From positions 1 to 64,000 of the forward strand of contig ML769634.1 of assembly GCA_009733575.1 (NCBI GenBank): DNA of 64,000 nucleotides. Direction: 5' to 3'. The translations under genes and the position numbers were made by a program. How positions within the stretch are numbered: the first letter of the stretch is position 1; every line of letters starts with the position of its first letter. Below the pieces are notes generated by a model. That model made no database searches and was not told the origin of the DNA. It worked only from the letters and a program-made list of their open reading frames with translations. Below, in pieces: positions 32,622 to 44,303 of this stretch. This DNA is from Gymnopus androsaceus JB14 (Eukaryota; Basidiomycota; Agaricomycetes; Agaricales; Omphalotaceae).

Positions 32622-35600
32622 ATGGCTAAGAAAATTGCTCGCAAATTCTTCACCCGCAACATAGACAAAAGTCACAATGCAACAGCTACCGAAAGTCGAG
32701 TTCCAACTCCTGCTCTGGATGCTAGTCCTTCATCGCAGCCCCAGTCCACATCATTACTGAAATCTCCGAAACATCAGAACATTGGAGCTACAATTGTGGA
32801 CACTCTAGATACTGTTCTGAAGGTGTTGAAAGAGGCATCGGCGCCGCTTCCACTCTTGCAGACTGCTGTGAGTGGAGTGTGTGAATGCATTAATATTTAT
32901 AAGGTCCGATTATGATGCTTTGTATTTTCTTCGAGATATTGACTGAATCATGCTTACACAGAGTGTTTCTGGCAATACCGAGCAACTCAGGAGTTTAGCG
33001 AATGATTTGATCTCCCACACCACTTTTCTACAACCATATCTGGATCCAGAAGGCTTTGGTGCAACTAATCAAGTTGTTCATGATTTAATCAAGTAGGTCC
33101 TCCATACTTGTTAGAATGATGTTATTGGCTAACCATCTTGCAGCGATTTGAATAATATTGCTCAAGAGGTCAGAGTGCAACAGAACAATGGATTGTTCCG
33201 AAAAATTGTTCAGTCCGAGCAGATTGCTGGAATGATTCAAGAATTTTCAGAAAGTATTCAAGCTGTATATGAAAAATGCAAGGTAACCTCAATGTACACT
33301 GTTATATAATTAGCAAACATTAACTGAACCAACTTGTAGATGAAGATTCTATTTGCTGTTGATAGAAATACAGCTGAAATTCTAAAGGTAAGGTTGGCAA
33401 AGCTAAGAAAATTGATTGGATCATATAATGTTATATCAGGAAATTATTCTGGAGAGGTTGAACCACTCACCCCAAGCATACTATGATGCAGACATAGGTG
33501 TTAAGTTTTCTAGGAGGTTGTGCATCCCCAGCACAAGGAAAGAAGTCCTTGCAGACATTGAGGAATGGGCAGCTACTTCCAGACCTGACAGCATGTCAGG
33601 CTATTGGATGTGTGGCATGGCTGGAACAGGCAAAAGCACAATTGCAATGTCTATCTGCAAAGCACTTGAAGAGAAAGATTTACTTGCTGGAACTTTCTTC
33701 TGCTCTCGGCAGATTCCAGAATGTAGGAACTACCATTTAATTATCCCTACTTTGGCATATCAGCTGGCAAGGTTCTCCAAAACATTTGCCATGTCACTTA
33801 GGGATATTTTGAGTGAAAATCCTGATATTCCTACAAGGAAGCCAGATGTACAAGTAAAAAAACTCTTGATTGAGCCATGGAAGGCAGTTACTAAGTCTGG
33901 AAAAATGGGAGCATATACACCAGTCATTATTATAGATGCTCTGGATGAGTGTGAAGATGTCTCATTAGCTCTCAAACCCCTCATATCTGCAATCCAGGAA
34001 AGACAAATGCCCGGATTGAAGTTCTTTTTGACTAGCCGCCCAGAGCATGCAATTCAGCAGCTTATGCAGTCTAATGTTCTAATGGTTAAATCAATTTCCA
34101 AAATTCGGGAATTTATTCTACATGATGTGCAAGACAGTCTTGTTCAACAAGATATATACACTTATGTCAAGTATGAGCTGGATAAGATACATCCCTCAGA
34201 GGAACAGCTGCAAAGGCTTGTAAGCCTTTCTGGGACACTTTTCATCTATGCAGCAACTGTTGTCAAATTTGTAAAGGGTGTCAGCAGTCATAAAAGACAG
34301 CAATCAAGGTTGGAACATTCACTTGAGCAAGGAAATAACACTGAGGACATGAGGCAGTTGTATGCTGGAATTATGTATAATGCCATTCCTACAAATGAGC
34401 TCTCACAAGAAGAAGCTGAAGAAGATTGGATCAATTATTTATACAATCATTAGTGCAGCAAAGCCATTGACATGCAATGCTATAGCTGAGCTTTTAGCAT
34501 TTGATGTGGATCTTGTAAGAGATTTGATCAATAGATTGCAGCAGTTTTCTATATTTCAGATCAAAATGAACTGTATTTTTGCTTTCCACACATCATTCCC
34601 AGATTTCATTACTACCTTCAAACAAGTTGAGGGAGTGGCCTATAGCAAACCTCCCAGCATTTAAAATTGACATTTGCATGTTTCACAGTGATGGAACAGT
34701 TGAGATTCAATATCTGCAATCTTCCTTCATCATTCATACCAGATAAAGAAGTGCCTAACTTTCAGGAGAAAGTTGAAGGAAAGCATAGGAGAAATAATTC
34801 AATATTGCTGCCAGTTTTGGAGTTATCATTTCATCAAATGTGAAATCCAAGGGAAAATTATACTGAGATTGCATGACTTCTTGAAGGAAAAGGGAGTATA
34901 TTGGATTGAAGCCATGAGTTTACTGAGCCTATTGCCACAATGTGGAGAAGCTATAGATTCCATGTGCCAGGTTAGTATTCCTAGTGGTATAATTGAATAT
35001 AACTAACTGAAATTGTACAGGAACTATCATATACAGAGCCCCAATCTGAAGCAATAGGGCTAATGAAATATCTCCAAAATGTACTAATGCAATTTTCAAC
35101 TGGATGAAGCCAGGGGAAGAACACCGCATTTGTATCTGAGTATCATTCCCTTTTGGCAAAATAGGTTGGACTGCAAACCCCACACAAAAAAGACTTTGAA
35201 GATTGAAGCACAAGTACAAAGTCAAAACACAAATATAATATTGAAGGGCCATAATGACTGGGTACATTCAGTGGCCTTTGCACCTAATGGAAGGAGGATT
35301 GCATCTGGCTCTAAGGATTGCACACTGAGATTCTGGGATGCCACTACTGGTCTACAAATAGGTTATCCATTAGAAGGTCATGATGGTCCAGTCCATTCAG
35401 TGACCTTTGCAAGTGATGGATCCAGGATTGTGTCTGGCTCTGAAGACAAAACACTTAGAATTTGGGATGCCACTACTGGTGCTCAAATAGGTGATCCCTT
35501 GCAAGGACATGATGGTTGTGTCCATTCAGCTGCCTTTTCACCTGATGGAACCAGGATTGTGTCTGGCTCTGCAGATATGACACTTAGGATCTGGGATGCC

Positions 35601-37326
35601 ACCACTGGTGCTCAGATGGGTGATCCTCTGCAAGGTCATGATGATTATGTCCGCTTGGTGGCCTTTTCACCTGATGGAACTAGGATTGTATCTGGCTCTG
35701 CAGATATGACACTTAGAGTCTGGGATACCACTACTGGTGCCCAAATAGGTGATCCCCTGCAAGGTCATGATGGTTATGTTCGTTCAGTTGCCTTTTCACC
35801 TGACGGAACCAAGATTGTGTCTGGCTCTGATGACAGGACACTCAGGATCTGGGATACTACCACTGGTGCCCAAATAGGCCATCCTCTGCAAGGTCATGAT
35901 GATTATGTCCGTTCAGTTGCCTTTTCACCTGATGGAACCAAGATTGCATCTGGCTCTGCAGATATGACACTCAGGATCTGGGATGCTACTACTGGTGCTC
36001 AAATGGGTGACCCCCTGCAAGGTCATGATGATTATGTCTGTTCAGTTGCTTTTTCACCTGATGGAACCAGGCTTGTATCTGGCTCTGATGACAAGACACT
36101 CAGGATTTGGGATGCCACTACTGGTGCTCAAACGGGTGATCCTTTGCAAGGTCATAGTGGTTATATATATTCAGTTGCCTTTTCACCTGATGGAAGCAGG
36201 ATTGTATCTGGCTCTGCAGATATGACACTCAGAATTTTTGATGCCACTACTGGCACTCAAATGGGTGATCCTCTGCAAGGACATGATGATTATGTCCGTT
36301 CAGTTGCTTTTTCACCTGATGGAACCAGGATTGTGTCTGGCTCCGATGACAAGACACTCAGGATCTGGGATACCACCACTGGTGCTCAAATAGGCCATTC
36401 TCTGCAAGGACATGATGATTATGTCCGTTCAGTTGCTTTTTCACATGATGGAACCAAGATTATGTCAGGCTCTGATGACAAGACTCTCAGGATCTGGGAC
36501 ACTACTATTGGTGCACAAATTGTTGATCCCCTGCGAGGTCATGATAAATACATATACTCTGTGGCGTTTTCACCTGATGGAACCAGGATTGTGTCTGGCT
36601 CTAAAGACAAGACACTCAGGATCTGGGATGCTACTACTGGTGCTCAAATAGGTGATCCCCTGCAAGCACATGATGATTTTGTGTGTTCAGTTGCCTTTTC
36701 ACATGATGGAACTAGAATTGTTTCTGGTGGAGATGTAACACTCAAGATCTGGGATGCCACTACTGGTGCTCAAATAGGTGATCCCCTGCAGGGTCATAAT
36801 GGTTATGTCCATTCAGTTGCCTTTTCACCTGATGGAACCAAGATTGTGTCTGGCTCTGATGACAAGACACTTAGGATCTGGGATGCCACTACTGGTACCC
36901 AGATGGGTGATTGTCTGCAGGGCCATGATGGTTATGTACATTCAGTTGCCTTTTCACCTGATGGAACCAGGATTGTGTCTGGCTCTGAAGACAAGACACT
37001 CAGGATCTGGGATGCCACTGTTTCTTCTCTAATAAATGACACACTCACAGATCATAACCAATCATTGAAAGGTAGTGCTCCTATTTTTCTGACCATGATT
37101 GGTTTCTAACCTTTCCTATCTAGTGCAAAACGACTGGAGTCTCTCAAGTGGTGGATGGATTACCTATCCCAATTGTAATGATGGTATATTTTGGATTCCT
37201 CCTCCATTTTGCAAACCATTGTGGAGGCCTCAGAATTTATGCATTATATCTCAGATAGGGTACACCAAGTTATCCTTTGCAGGTTGTGTATATGGGGAGG
37301 AATGGTTCCATTGCATTGAGGACTGA
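32622..37326 (+). pseudogene. NACHT-WD40 NLR-type protein, broken in the linker
   Basis: Exons 32622-32903, 32962-33092, 33144-33282, 33340-33387 and from 33440; the last exon is about 37123-37326 after an intron at 37070-37122. An N-terminal helical region of about 200 residues (similar in style to the four-helix N-termini of fungal NLRs) precedes a NACHT domain with Walker A GMAGTGKST and Walker B VIIIDALDEC. The frame closes at 34453; homologous sequence (IIYTIISAAKPLTCNAIAELL) continues after one extra base, and at least three more shifts occur before 35090. From NFQLDEARGRTPHLYLS the frame is open through 14 WD40 repeats to the family C-terminus (GIFWIPPPF...WFHCIED). STAND NLRs of this type act in fungal non-self recognition. 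Read literally it yields a 537-residue NACHT protein and a separate WD40 frame. Confidence 0.75.
35238..37060 (+). repeat. 14 tandem WD40 repeats (129-bp unit)
   Basis: Fourteen 43-residue repeats in one frame (repeat 12 has 42), consensus LQGHDDYVRSVAFSPDG then T-R/K-IVSGSxDxTLRIWD and TTGAQIGDP. Fourteen equals two seven-blade propellers. Variation concentrates at positions 5, 6, 7, 9, 25 and 27 of the unit; the rest is almost constant even at DNA level. Confidence 0.9.
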
Positions 37327-37689
37327 CCAATGTTATTGACAAATGTAAGTTTCTTTGTACTTTAATAATCACCCTTGTTTGAACACTGGACTTCTTCCAG
37401 ATGTTTTTTTTCTTCAATCTTCGAAATTAGTTCTATACTTAAACTCTTCTGTAAGAATCATTGATCATATTTGGATCATATTTGGTAATTTGCCTAAGCA
37501 GTGATCAGAACACTTGCAGAACATCACCAATACCTGTGTACAGTATGATCCTGGTCGACTCTTCCTCTGATACTGGATCTGTGCTGAGCTCATCAAGTCC
37601 GCATATATAAGTACTCTTGAAGCCAAGTCCAAAACAAGTCCTTCCCTTGAATTTCCCTTCATCCGCTCATACAAGCTCATAAATACGAG

Positions 37690-40600
37690 ACCTTATCTCT
37701 TATGGTGCTATTATGGGAGCCGTCATCCTGCTTTGTACTGAAACAAAATGCCCGTGTTCAAATCAACCAATCATACTATGCAGGTGATCCATGTTTGAAT
37801 ATGTTGAACATGATTATCACACCAAAAATGGACAAATTTCTGATGAGCAGAAATTTGAACAGAAATCAGATATATCAAGAAATATTTCAGCACTACAGAA
37901 ATATAAACAGAAATTCATTTATTCATTATTATTGGAAGATTTGCTGAAACTTTCCCAATCAGTTCGATATTTAAGTCAAAAGAAAGGACAGCTGATTTGT
38001 TCTGTGTCGGATGACTTGAAAATTAAGCTGAATTTTGAGGATTCAGCATAATTTAAATATACCCTGATATATTACATCTCTGCTGTTCCTTCAGAAGCAA
38101 AGAAAAGATGTGTGATATCTCATATTTCTGTTCAGCAGAAAGATGTCTGGTGGGATTTCTGCTGAGCAGAAATATGAGATATCATACACATTTTCATTGC
38201 TCCTGAAGGAACAGTAGAAGTCCCATATATCAGTGTATATTTCATTTATGCTGAATCTTTGAAATTCAGCTTAATTTTCAAGTCATTTGATACAGAACAA
38301 ATTAGCTGCTCTTTCTTTTGACTTAAATATTGAACTAATTGGGTAGTCTATTTTTTAAGTATCGGCCGCTTGGGCACTTGTGTCTTATTACTAATCTTAC
38401 ATAATCTTGGCGCCCTGCCGAAATCATACCAGTCTCTTTGTTTCGATGTTCAGCACTGCATTTAAGTTGTTTTATGGTTTCCTGGCCTACACCGGTGTAA
38501 TATTGCCTTATGAATGCCTAACACTCCAAAGTCTTCACTTTCCCAGAAATAATGGCCGAAATTAATCAAAAATTAACACTAAGTATACTCACTCTCTTCT
38601 GATAGCAAATTTGCATGAATTTATTCACATTAAGCCCTTGACTTCCTTGAGTCATTTAAGAACTAAAATTCAATGCATTTATGCTTTCGCAATGCAGCAG
38701 ATTGGAAGAATACGGTGTTTTGGCAGCGTTCCGAGTCGGTCCGAGTCGGATCGGAGAAGATTACATCAGATATTGGCGTCTAAATACAAGTGCCCAAATG
38801 ATCCGCCTTAGGTGACAGACTCTCTACACATCGTTACGATCGTGTAGTTGTCTGTTTATAAGAGACTACTAATTGGGAAACTTTCAGTAGATCTTTCAAT
38901 ACTAATTAATGCATAAATTTCTGTTTATATTTCTACAGTGCTGGCATACTTATTGATATATCTGATTTCTGTTCAATTTTCTGCTCAGCAGAAATTTGTC
39001 CATTTTTGGTGTGTATACAATTAAATAGTCGGAAAATACACCATCACAGCTCCAGGATATTGCCATAAGCTGAATTCAGATGACTATATGAAGGAATCCC
39101 GGAATGGGGACTTGAACCAGGAATAGCCTCCATAGGTACTCGTGCTGTCATTGGAAACTGGGATCTATGCAAGTAAATTCGAGGGCTTCCCACTTAGCAA
39201 GTATGAATGTTTGAGTGAATAGAAGACAGTATGTTTATCCCTGAAGTTGTGGATAGTTCATTGGATGATGGTGATGCAAGTTTTATTGTAGTGAGAGATA
39301 ATACTTTGTGTAATCGAGCAATTGGCGGACAGTCATTGACAGGATCCAATTTCAGCACCATTTCTGCCCGGAGCAGCTCCCTTGACCAAGGCATTTTTGA
39401 CTTCAAGAAACTGGGTAGATTTGGGTCATGAACGTGACTAGGTCGAGCAAAACAGCCATTAATCTCGAGAAGGCTGGGTTACGGCTCAAAGAGATTGCCA
39501 GTCCCATAAACATCAAGAATGCGACACAGAGGTCAGATTTCGATAAATCTCCCGATCTATATGGTAATCTGGTTCTGTAGGCATCCAATCCTGCAGTATA
39601 GTATTGTGCTGGTAAAGTATTGCTTGTAATTGATCTTCTAGAATACTAGTGACTGTCAGTAATACACGGAGGAGAATTTCACAGAAATTAGATACCCTTC
39701 CGACTGTGAACATAACATAATTGCCTTTAAAAGATCATGCGACAAGGACACATCCCAGTTGACCATAGCGGCTGCAAGATCCTCAAACTCCATCCCACCA
39801 ACTTCCCCCATAATCAAACGAAATGCCTGTGTACGAATTGACAGACTGTATGCAGGGCTAACCCAATGTTTGAATATGTTGAACATGATCACCCGTAAAG
39901 AGAGAACATACCGTGACAGCTCCAAGATATCACCATAAACTGATTTCAGATGACTATATGAAGGAATCCTGGAATGGGAGTTCGGACCAAGAACAGCCTC
40001 CGCCTGAGCCAATCGATGGTTTGCATTTTGTAGATATGCAATGTGTGAGCGAATAGAAGCCAATAAGTCGCTCTCTGAGGTTGTGGATAGTTCATTGGAT
40101 AACGGTGATGCAACATTTGTTGTGGTGAGAGATAAAACTTTGTTTAATCGAGTGACAGGGAAATAGTCATTGCCAGGATCTAATTTCTTCAGCAACACGC
40201 TCAACACCAATTCCGACTGAAGCAGCTCCCTTGACGAAGGCATTTTTGGCTTCAATAAACCAGGGTACATTTGGGTCATGAACATCACGGTGACTAGGTC
40301 GAGCTCAACAACTACCAGTCTCGAGAAGGCGGGCCCGCGGCTCGAAGAGATTACCAGCCCCATAAACATCAGGAAAGCGACACAGAGGTCAGATTTTGAT
40401 AAATCTTCCAACCCATATGGTAATCTGGTTTTGTATGCATCCAATCCTGCAGCATAGTATTGTGCTGGAAAAGTGCTGTTTGCACTTGATCCATCGAGAT
40501 CACTGGTGATTGTCAGTAAGACACAAAGGAAAATTTCACAGAAACTAAATACCCATCCGACTGTAGACATAACATAATTGCCTTCAAAAGATCATACGAC

Positions 40601-40945
40601 AAGGACACATCCCAGTTGACACTGGCAATAGCGGCTGCAAGATCTCCAAACTCCATCCCACCAATTTCCCCCATAATCAAACGAAATGCCCGTGTACAAA
40701 GTGATAGGCTGTATCAAGACTGTGGCGCAGCCCTTCGGTGAGCTTTTCAAGTCTTTTATGTGTGAAAATGCCTTCAATCTGAGCCATCCTTCGACGAATA
40801 AGGATGGCATCCACTCCGCAGACAACTACGGACCCAAGCGTTTGATCATTTTTCCAGACGTAGCGCCAAGCCCTAGAATGGCAGAGGTAAAAGTTGCAGT
40901 AGTGGTCAAGAGACTGCTGGTTTCGGAGAAGCCATGTTCGCTCAT
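37690..40945 (-). pseudogene. Cassette-exon gene, locus 3 (decayed)
   Basis: ATG at 40945 (MSEHGFSETSSLL). The N exon is fused to exon A1 by a deletion of about 100 bp that removed the N splice donor (EKLTEG runs into the acceptor region near 40730). B1 40502-39912 (591 nt) and A2 39857-39696 (162 nt) are intact with phase 2 borders; B2 (from about 39650) is frame-shifted several times and carries the same internal variant (CTAAGTGGGAA...GGCTATTCCT) as locus 4. A degraded third A exon near 37700-37830 is cut by the foldback element at 37829-39016. No terminal cassette is seen. Confidence 0.7.
37829..39016. mobile_element. Foldback-type element with long terminal inverted repeats, about 1.19 kb
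   Basis: The ends read CACACCAAAAATGG... and its reverse complement, and the inverted similarity continues for about 110 bp inward on each side (to about 37930 and 38910). A second inverted pair lies inside (about 37963-38045 and 38265-38335: 'gatatttaagtcaaaagaaag'-like arms), giving nested palindromes. TAT flanks both ends and occurs once in the inferred empty site gat-TAT-acaatt (compare gattgtacaact in locus 4), suggesting a 3-bp target duplication. No transposase is encoded, so it is non-autonomous. Confidence 0.7.
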
Positions 40946-41045
40946 CGTTGCAAGGGACAAATGAGGCTCCTCGATATCTAGAGGAGGTTTAAAAAACTCA
41001 CGAGACACAGCCAACGTTAGATCTAGCGTTCATTTTTAGTATATT

Positions 41046-41488
41046 TTGTTCTTTTCACAGCTTTGTGTCCCGTAGTGGCAATGATAGGGCCGGGGAAGAA
41101 GATGCGAGAGTAAGTAGTGACACGTACAGCTCATTGAATTTCATTCGTGATGCTGAACGTGAATCCGCGAAAGATAGGTGTTAACTCGCAAGCATTACTA
41201 GCTATATTCAACTGAGATGCCTGCCTTTTCTCGATGGCCGTCAGAGTTCTACTGGAAGATAATGAGCGAAACAAAACTCTAACCAAAATGGCAAAGTTGT
41301 ACCATTAGAATCTAATTTTCTGAGTTAACTTGGTATTAGATTGTGGGCCAGAAGGCTTCACGTCCACATCCCTAAAAAAATGTACGCAACCCATTGAAAC
41401 CCTACTCTCGTCCAAGTTTCCAGAGAAACATAAGCACGGTCACCCTACAGGAGTCTTGTCGCAAGCCGGCATTATTTTAACACCGATT
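41046..41488. other. 5' flank of locus 3, duplicated at 46280-46985
   Basis: Matches the 5' flank of locus 4 up to 'gcaagccggcattattttaa', where both copies diverge. No gene seen. Confidence 0.5.
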
Positions 41489-43261
41489 GACTAAGTTTCT
41501 TTGTACTTTATAATCACCCTTGTTTGAAGACTTTCTTCCCAGATGTTTTTTTCTTCAATTTCGAAACTTAGTTCCTATACCTTAAACTTTTGTAAAGAAT
41601 CATGATCATTTGGATCATATTTGGGTAATTTTGCCTTAAGCAGTGATCAGAAACACTTGCAGAACATCACAATACCTGTGTACAGTATGATCCTGGGTAC
41701 GACTCTTCTCTGAATACTGGATTCTGTAGCTGGAGCTCATCAAGTCCGCATATATAAGTACTCTTGAAGCCACAGTCAAAACAAGTCCTTCCCTTGAATT
41801 TCCCTTCATCGCTCATACAAGGACTCTAAATACGAGACTTAATCTTTTATGGTGATATTATGGGAGCCGTACATCTGCTTTTGTCATGGAAAAAATTGCC
41901 GTGTTCAAATCAACCAATCATACTATGAGGTGGGGTGATCCATGTTTGAATATGTTGACATGGATTATCACCCAAAAATGACAAATTCTCGATGAGCCAG
42001 AAAATTTGAACAGAAATCAGACTATAATCAAGAAATATTCCAGCACTAACAAATCATAAACAGAAATTATTTATTATTATTATTGGAAAGATTTGCTGAA
42101 ACTTTCCCAATAGTTCGATTTTAAGTCAAAAAGAAAGGACAGCTGATTTGTTTCTGTGTCGGATGCTTGAAAATTAAGCTGAATTTTGAGGATTTCAGAT
42201 ACTTTAAACTATACCCTGATATATTACATCTCTGCTGTTCCTTCGAAGCAAAGAAAAGAGTGTGATATCTCAATATCTTCTCGTTCAGCAGAAAGATGTT
42301 GGTGGGATTTTCTGAGCAGCAAAATGAGATATCATACACATTTTCATTGCTCCTGACAGGAACAGTAGAAGTCCATATATCAGTGTATATTTCATTTATG
42401 CTGAACTTTTGAAATTCAGCTTAATTTCAAGTCATTGATACAGAACCAAAATTTAGCTGCTCTTTCTTTTACTTAAATATTCGAACTAATTGGGTAGTCT
42501 AATTTTTTAATATCGCCGCTTGCACTTGTGTATTATTACTAATCTTACATATCTTGGGCACTGCCGAAATCATTACAGTCTCTTTGTTTCATGTTCAGCC
42601 ACTGCTTTAAGTTGTTTTATGGTTTCCTGGCCTACACCGGTGTATGCTAGATGTATCATATAGTCTCTCAGAAATAAATGGCCGAAATTAATCAAAAAAT
42701 AACATAAGTATACTCACCTCTTCTGATTAGCAAATTTCATGAATTATCACATTAGCTCTGAGAGTAAAGAAAAAAATGCTATGCTGGCTGGTTTGGTATG
42801 GTGTTGCAGCGTCCGACCGGCCGAGTCGGACGTGTGTTTTTATGTTGTTTATATATTAATAATGTGAAATGATCGCCTCTAGCGGTGATTTTTTATTTTT
42901 TACAATCGTTCGATGTGTAGGCATGTCTGTTTTATAAGAGACGTACTAATTGGGAAACTTTCAGTAGTCTTTCAATACTAATTAAGCATAATTCTGTTTA
43001 TATTCTACAGTCTGGCATACCTTATTGATATATCTGATTTACTGTTCAACATTTTCTGCTCAGCAGAATAGTAGTGTATTACAATAAATAGTCGGAAAAA
43101 ATGGATAGTCTGAATTCAGATGACTATATTTGATTGGATCGAAGGAAACCAGGATTGTCGCGTAGGAAACGGACTGCAGTAAATCGAGCTCCCATATGGC
43201 GTGTATGTGTATCAATGTACGTGTGCTGGAATCACGAAGATATTGTAATGTCTCGTCCTAT
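41489..43261. repeat. Indel-riddled copy of 37340-39080
   Basis: The whole stretch follows 37340-39080 in the same order (NLR 3' flank, degraded A exon, foldback element), but differs mainly by single-base gains and losses, many in homopolymers ('ttgggtaattttgccttaag' versus 'ttggtaatttgcctaag'). Substitutions are few. Near 42770-42900 and 43080-43250 it becomes too noisy to align by eye. Probably uncorrected long-read sequence in an assembly gap. Confidence 0.7.
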
Positions 43262-43503
43262 TTTTCTGACCATGATTGGTTTCTAACCTTTCCTATCTAG
43301 TGCACAATGACTGGAGTCTTTCAAATGATGGATGGATTACCTTTCCCAATCATCATGATGGTATTTTTTGGATTCCTCCTCCATTTCGCAGACCATTGTG
43401 GAGGCCTCAGAATTTATGTATTATATCTCAGGTAGGGTACACCAAGTTATCTTTTGTAGGTTGTGTATATGGGGAGACATGGTTCCATTGCATTGCGGAC
43501 TGA
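43262..43503 (+). pseudogene. 3' end of a second NACHT-WD40 gene
   Basis: Nearly identical to 37085-37326 including the last intron ('gattggtttctaacctttcc' to the AG) and the last exon, which reads VHNDWSLSNDGWITFPNHHDG, then WIPPPFRRPLWRPQ and WFHCIAD. The amino acid changes are conservative and the frame is open, so this was a functional paralogue's tail. Nothing of its WD40 or NACHT parts is upstream; the sequence before it is the noisy stretch. Confidence 0.8.
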
Positions 43504-44230
43504 CCAACTTGAATGTTATTGACAATTATGAATTTTTTTCCTAAGTAGTTTAATAGTCAAAGCTCCTGGGAGAATTCTGTTTGAACACTGGACTTCTTCC
43601 AAATTTCCTTTTTTTTCAAATACTTAAATTCATGATGATGCTCCTATAATCTTCTGCAACATGATCCTGTTAGTAATTCCCAAGTGTGAGAAAAAATTAA
43701 ATTGGTATTGCAAAAAATACTAAATCCGTACTTATTTTGTTAAACCATAACGGAACACTAGTGCACCAGCACCTGCATGCAGTATGACCCTGGTCCACTC
43801 CTCCTCAAGATACATTATCTTTGTCTAGCTCATCAAGTCTGCATTCATACATCCTTCCCTTAATTTTTCTCTTCGTCCACTCAAAAATCCAAGACCTTTA
43901 TCACCAGCGCTTCCAGAACTTCCAGTGCCCCAGCACCTAGATGGTAAAGGCAGCGCCAGCCAGAGCTCCCAGCAGGCCAAGGATTCACTAATTTGGAAAT
44001 AAAGATGGTATGTCATATGACTTTTTAATAATATTTATTCGGGAACTTTGGTATTGCTGTCGGAAATTAACTAAAATTTTTTTTTGCTGATGTTATCTAT
44101 TATGGGAGCCATTATCCCCCTAATAATTCAGCAAAATATCTGTATATGAATCAATAGAATGTATGCAGGTAATTCAATGTTTGAATATGTTGAACATGAT
44201 TGTACAACTAAAGAGTTGGAAAACATACCA
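43504..44230. other. Diverged intergenic part between NLR tail and locus 4
   Basis: Corresponds loosely to 37327-37830 of the other unit, including a degraded third A exon near 44100-44180 on the minus strand (a PAYILLIHIQIF-like remnant). No gene. Confidence 0.45.
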
Positions 44231-44303
44231 TGACAGCTCTAGGATATCACCGTAAGCTGGATTCAGATGATTTTATGAAAGAATCCCGGAATGAGGTTTT
44301 GGA

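Noticed and set aside
35238..37060. Regular 129-bp repeats considered as satellite or CRISPR-like array
   Set aside because: They are translated WD40 repeats in one open frame with no unique spacers.
42121..42900. ORFs and apparent new sequence within the noisy stretch
   Set aside because: The stretch aligns to 38000-38900 with abundant single-base indels; ORFs there are artefacts of shifted frames.
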